Assembly: GCA_003450125.1 (NCBI GenBank)
Contig: DMFR01000074.1
Location: 1 to 7,772 of the forward strand
DNA: 7,772 bases
Reading direction: 5' to 3'
Source of the DNA: Prolixibacteraceae bacterium
Lineage (GTDB): Bacteria; Bacteroidota; Bacteroidia; Bacteroidales; Prolixibacteraceae
Position numbers and translations under genes: made by a program. Positions 6,729 through 7,772 of this stretch are shown in pieces. The notes below the pieces were generated by a model, which worked only from the letters and a program-made list of their open reading frames with translations, had not been told where the DNA came from and made no database searches. Position 1 is the first letter of the stretch, and the number at the start of each line of letters is the position of its first letter.

Positions 6729-7766
6729 TTATGGGGTTAGTTGACTCTCTTTTAAGGCTCTCAGCTTTTTAAGATATACTTCGGTTCGATAATCGTATTG
6801 GGTATAAAATGATTTCAATCCCCATTCAATTGCCTGATCAACATTCCCCTCCAATTCACTGGCCAATGCCAGGTTAAATTCCGCCCTGCTTCTTATCTTC
6901 TTGTTGGTCGATTGCGCCTTATCCATCCAGAAAGTTTTCGCTTCGTCCGTATTATTTTCATTGATAAATCGTCTTCCAAGGTCACTTTTCTGGTTAAACA
7001 CATAATATCCGCGTTTTTCAGGTATCCAGGAAGGTGATATTTTGTCGTCCACATCAAGCGCTATCTTGATTCCGGCATTGATCAAAGCCTGCTTAACAGT
7101 GGGAAGTTTACTAAACAACCGTAATTGAGTAATATCGTCACTTTCCCAATTGATAGTATCAGAGAGTTTTATCTCCCGGGTCTTGCTGCCAGGTTTATAA
7201 ATTCTGAACAAGGCATCATATTTTAAATCAAGGGAAGCATAAAGAGAATAATTGGTGCCGGAATACCTGTCAACATATCGATCTTCCGTATAGTCAGTCA
7301 TTACTTTTGTGGCGAATTGTTCCATGACCATCAAGGCGTCTGTATTGTATTGACGGCACAGCTGGCTCACCAACACTGGGTTCAGTGTATCCGGAATAGA
7401 ATCGTAAGGAAGTGATCTTTGAAAGTTCCTTCTAATCGGCACCACTACATCATACCTTCCTGATTCAAACATTAATCCGGCAAGGGCACGAATGGTAGTG
7501 TCAGCAGCCATGCTATCCAGTACAATTGCAGAAAGTTGGTATCCGTTTCGGTAAAAATAGAGTTGAAGCGAATCCTCACGATGCATCAGAAATTGATTGT
7601 TCAGACTCCGGTTCATGAGAGTAATGCTTTGGATGTCCGAGGGCAATTCTTCTTTGGCGGGTCGTGGAGTTTCTATGGTTAATGCGGTATAATAGCTTTT
7701 ACATGATCCCACAGTCCATGCGATCAGGCAAAATAGAAATATTTTATAAGTATTTAATTTGCTCAT
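6729..7766 (-). CDS. Predicted TPR-containing lipoprotein, paralogue 1 of 4 (first in transcription order here)
   Basis: A 345-residue protein of unknown function. The signal MSKLNTYKIFLFCLIAWTVGSC has its lipobox cysteine at C22 (VGS before it). Family segments: PRPAKEELPSDI at 34-45, ITLMNRSL at 48-55, SGRYDVVVP at 102-110, NTDALMVMEQF at 141-151, GIKIALDVDDKISPSW at 232-247 followed by KRGYYVF, and a TPR-like region at about 261-322 (GRRFINENNTDEAKTFWMDKA, then AEFNLALASELEGNVDQAIEWGLKSF). No acidic run follows the cysteine. Its base composition is nearer to that of secA than that of paralogue 3 is. The ATG at 7766 is chosen because it gives a complete signal peptide; only six bases upstream are visible, so it cannot be said whether this is the first gene of the operon. 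The gap to the next gene is 10 nt. Confidence 0.87.
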   Translation of the reverse strand: MSKLNTYKIFLFCLIAWTVGSCKSYYTALTIETPRPAKEELPSDIQSITLMNRSLNNQFLMHREDSLQLYFYRNGYQLSAIVLDSMAADTTIRALAGLMFESGRYDVVVPIRRNFQRSLPYDSIPDTLNPVLVSQLCRQYNTDALMVMEQFATKVMTDYTEDRYVDRYSGTNYSLYASLDLKYDALFRIYKPGSKTREIKLSDTINWESDDITQLRLFSKLPTVKQALINAGIKIALDVDDKISPSWIPEKRGYYVFNQKSDLGRRFINENNTDEAKTFWMDKAQSTNKKIRSRAEFNLALASELEGNVDQAIEWGLKSFYTQYDYRTEVYLKKLRALKESQLTP

Positions 7767-7772
7767 AAACCG

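Noticed and set aside
3579..7766. SusD/SusC-type nutrient uptake cluster
   Set aside because: The lipoproteins have TPR-like repeats as SusD does, but they are far shorter, lack SusD-type sequence, and no TonB-dependent receptor is present.
3579..7766. Surface-export signal on the four lipoproteins
   Set aside because: The residues after the lipobox cysteines (KSYYT, VTLNE, RTTSN, STYKL) contain no Asp/Glu-rich cluster of the kind known for surface lipoproteins in this phylum.
7767..7772. Promoter for the minus-strand operon
   Set aside because: Only six bases upstream of the first start codon are present, so nothing can be said about its promoter or about further upstream genes.

Overview
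The window comes from a Bacteroidota genome. The SecA fragment carries the long insertion between its nucleotide-binding and preprotein-binding parts that I know from Bacteroidota SecA. No start codon has a Shine-Dalgarno sequence in front of it, which is usual in this phylum. Four genes encode proteins with Bacteroidota-style lipoprotein signals. The order or genus cannot be fixed from the sequence; Bacteroidales or Marinilabiliales-like is a guess.

Layout. Bases 1-2529 (+) are the 3' three quarters of secA, cut by the left edge of the window. Bases 2530-2679 are an AT-rich intergenic stretch made almost entirely of seven-base repeats (AAGAAAT/AAGAAAC), first in direct and then in inverted orientation, able to fold into a long hairpin. 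Bases 2680-3510 (+) are a complete lgt, encoding prolipoprotein diacylglyceryl transferase. Bases 3511-3578 separate lgt from the convergent genes and hold a 21-bp-arm imperfect palindrome that looks like a shared bidirectional terminator. Bases 3579-7766 (-) are four consecutive, tightly packed genes for paralogous lipoproteins of 342-356 residues. They are read from right to left with spacings of 10, -11 and -17 nt, so they look like one operon. Its promoter, and perhaps more members, lie beyond the right edge.

How the parts relate. SecA drives preproteins through SecYEG, and Lgt puts the diacylglycerol on the lipobox cysteine of exported prolipoproteins. The four downstream gene products are predicted substrates of both steps. 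The convergent orientation means this is not one transcription unit, so the functional link may be coincidental.

The least understood part is the four-gene array. Each protein has a lipoprotein signal, a conserved 'PA..LP.di..i.l..R' segment just after the lipid anchor, a central hydrophobic '(A)D.(L/C)I.L(D/E)' strand, a 'PS(W)...R..(Y)' segment, and a C-terminal TPR-like helical region. Genes 3 and 4 in transcription order are a close, recent duplicate pair; genes 1 and 2 are more diverged. The family may be the Bacteroidota family that Pfam calls DUF6340 (from memory, unverified); no function can be assigned from sequence alone.
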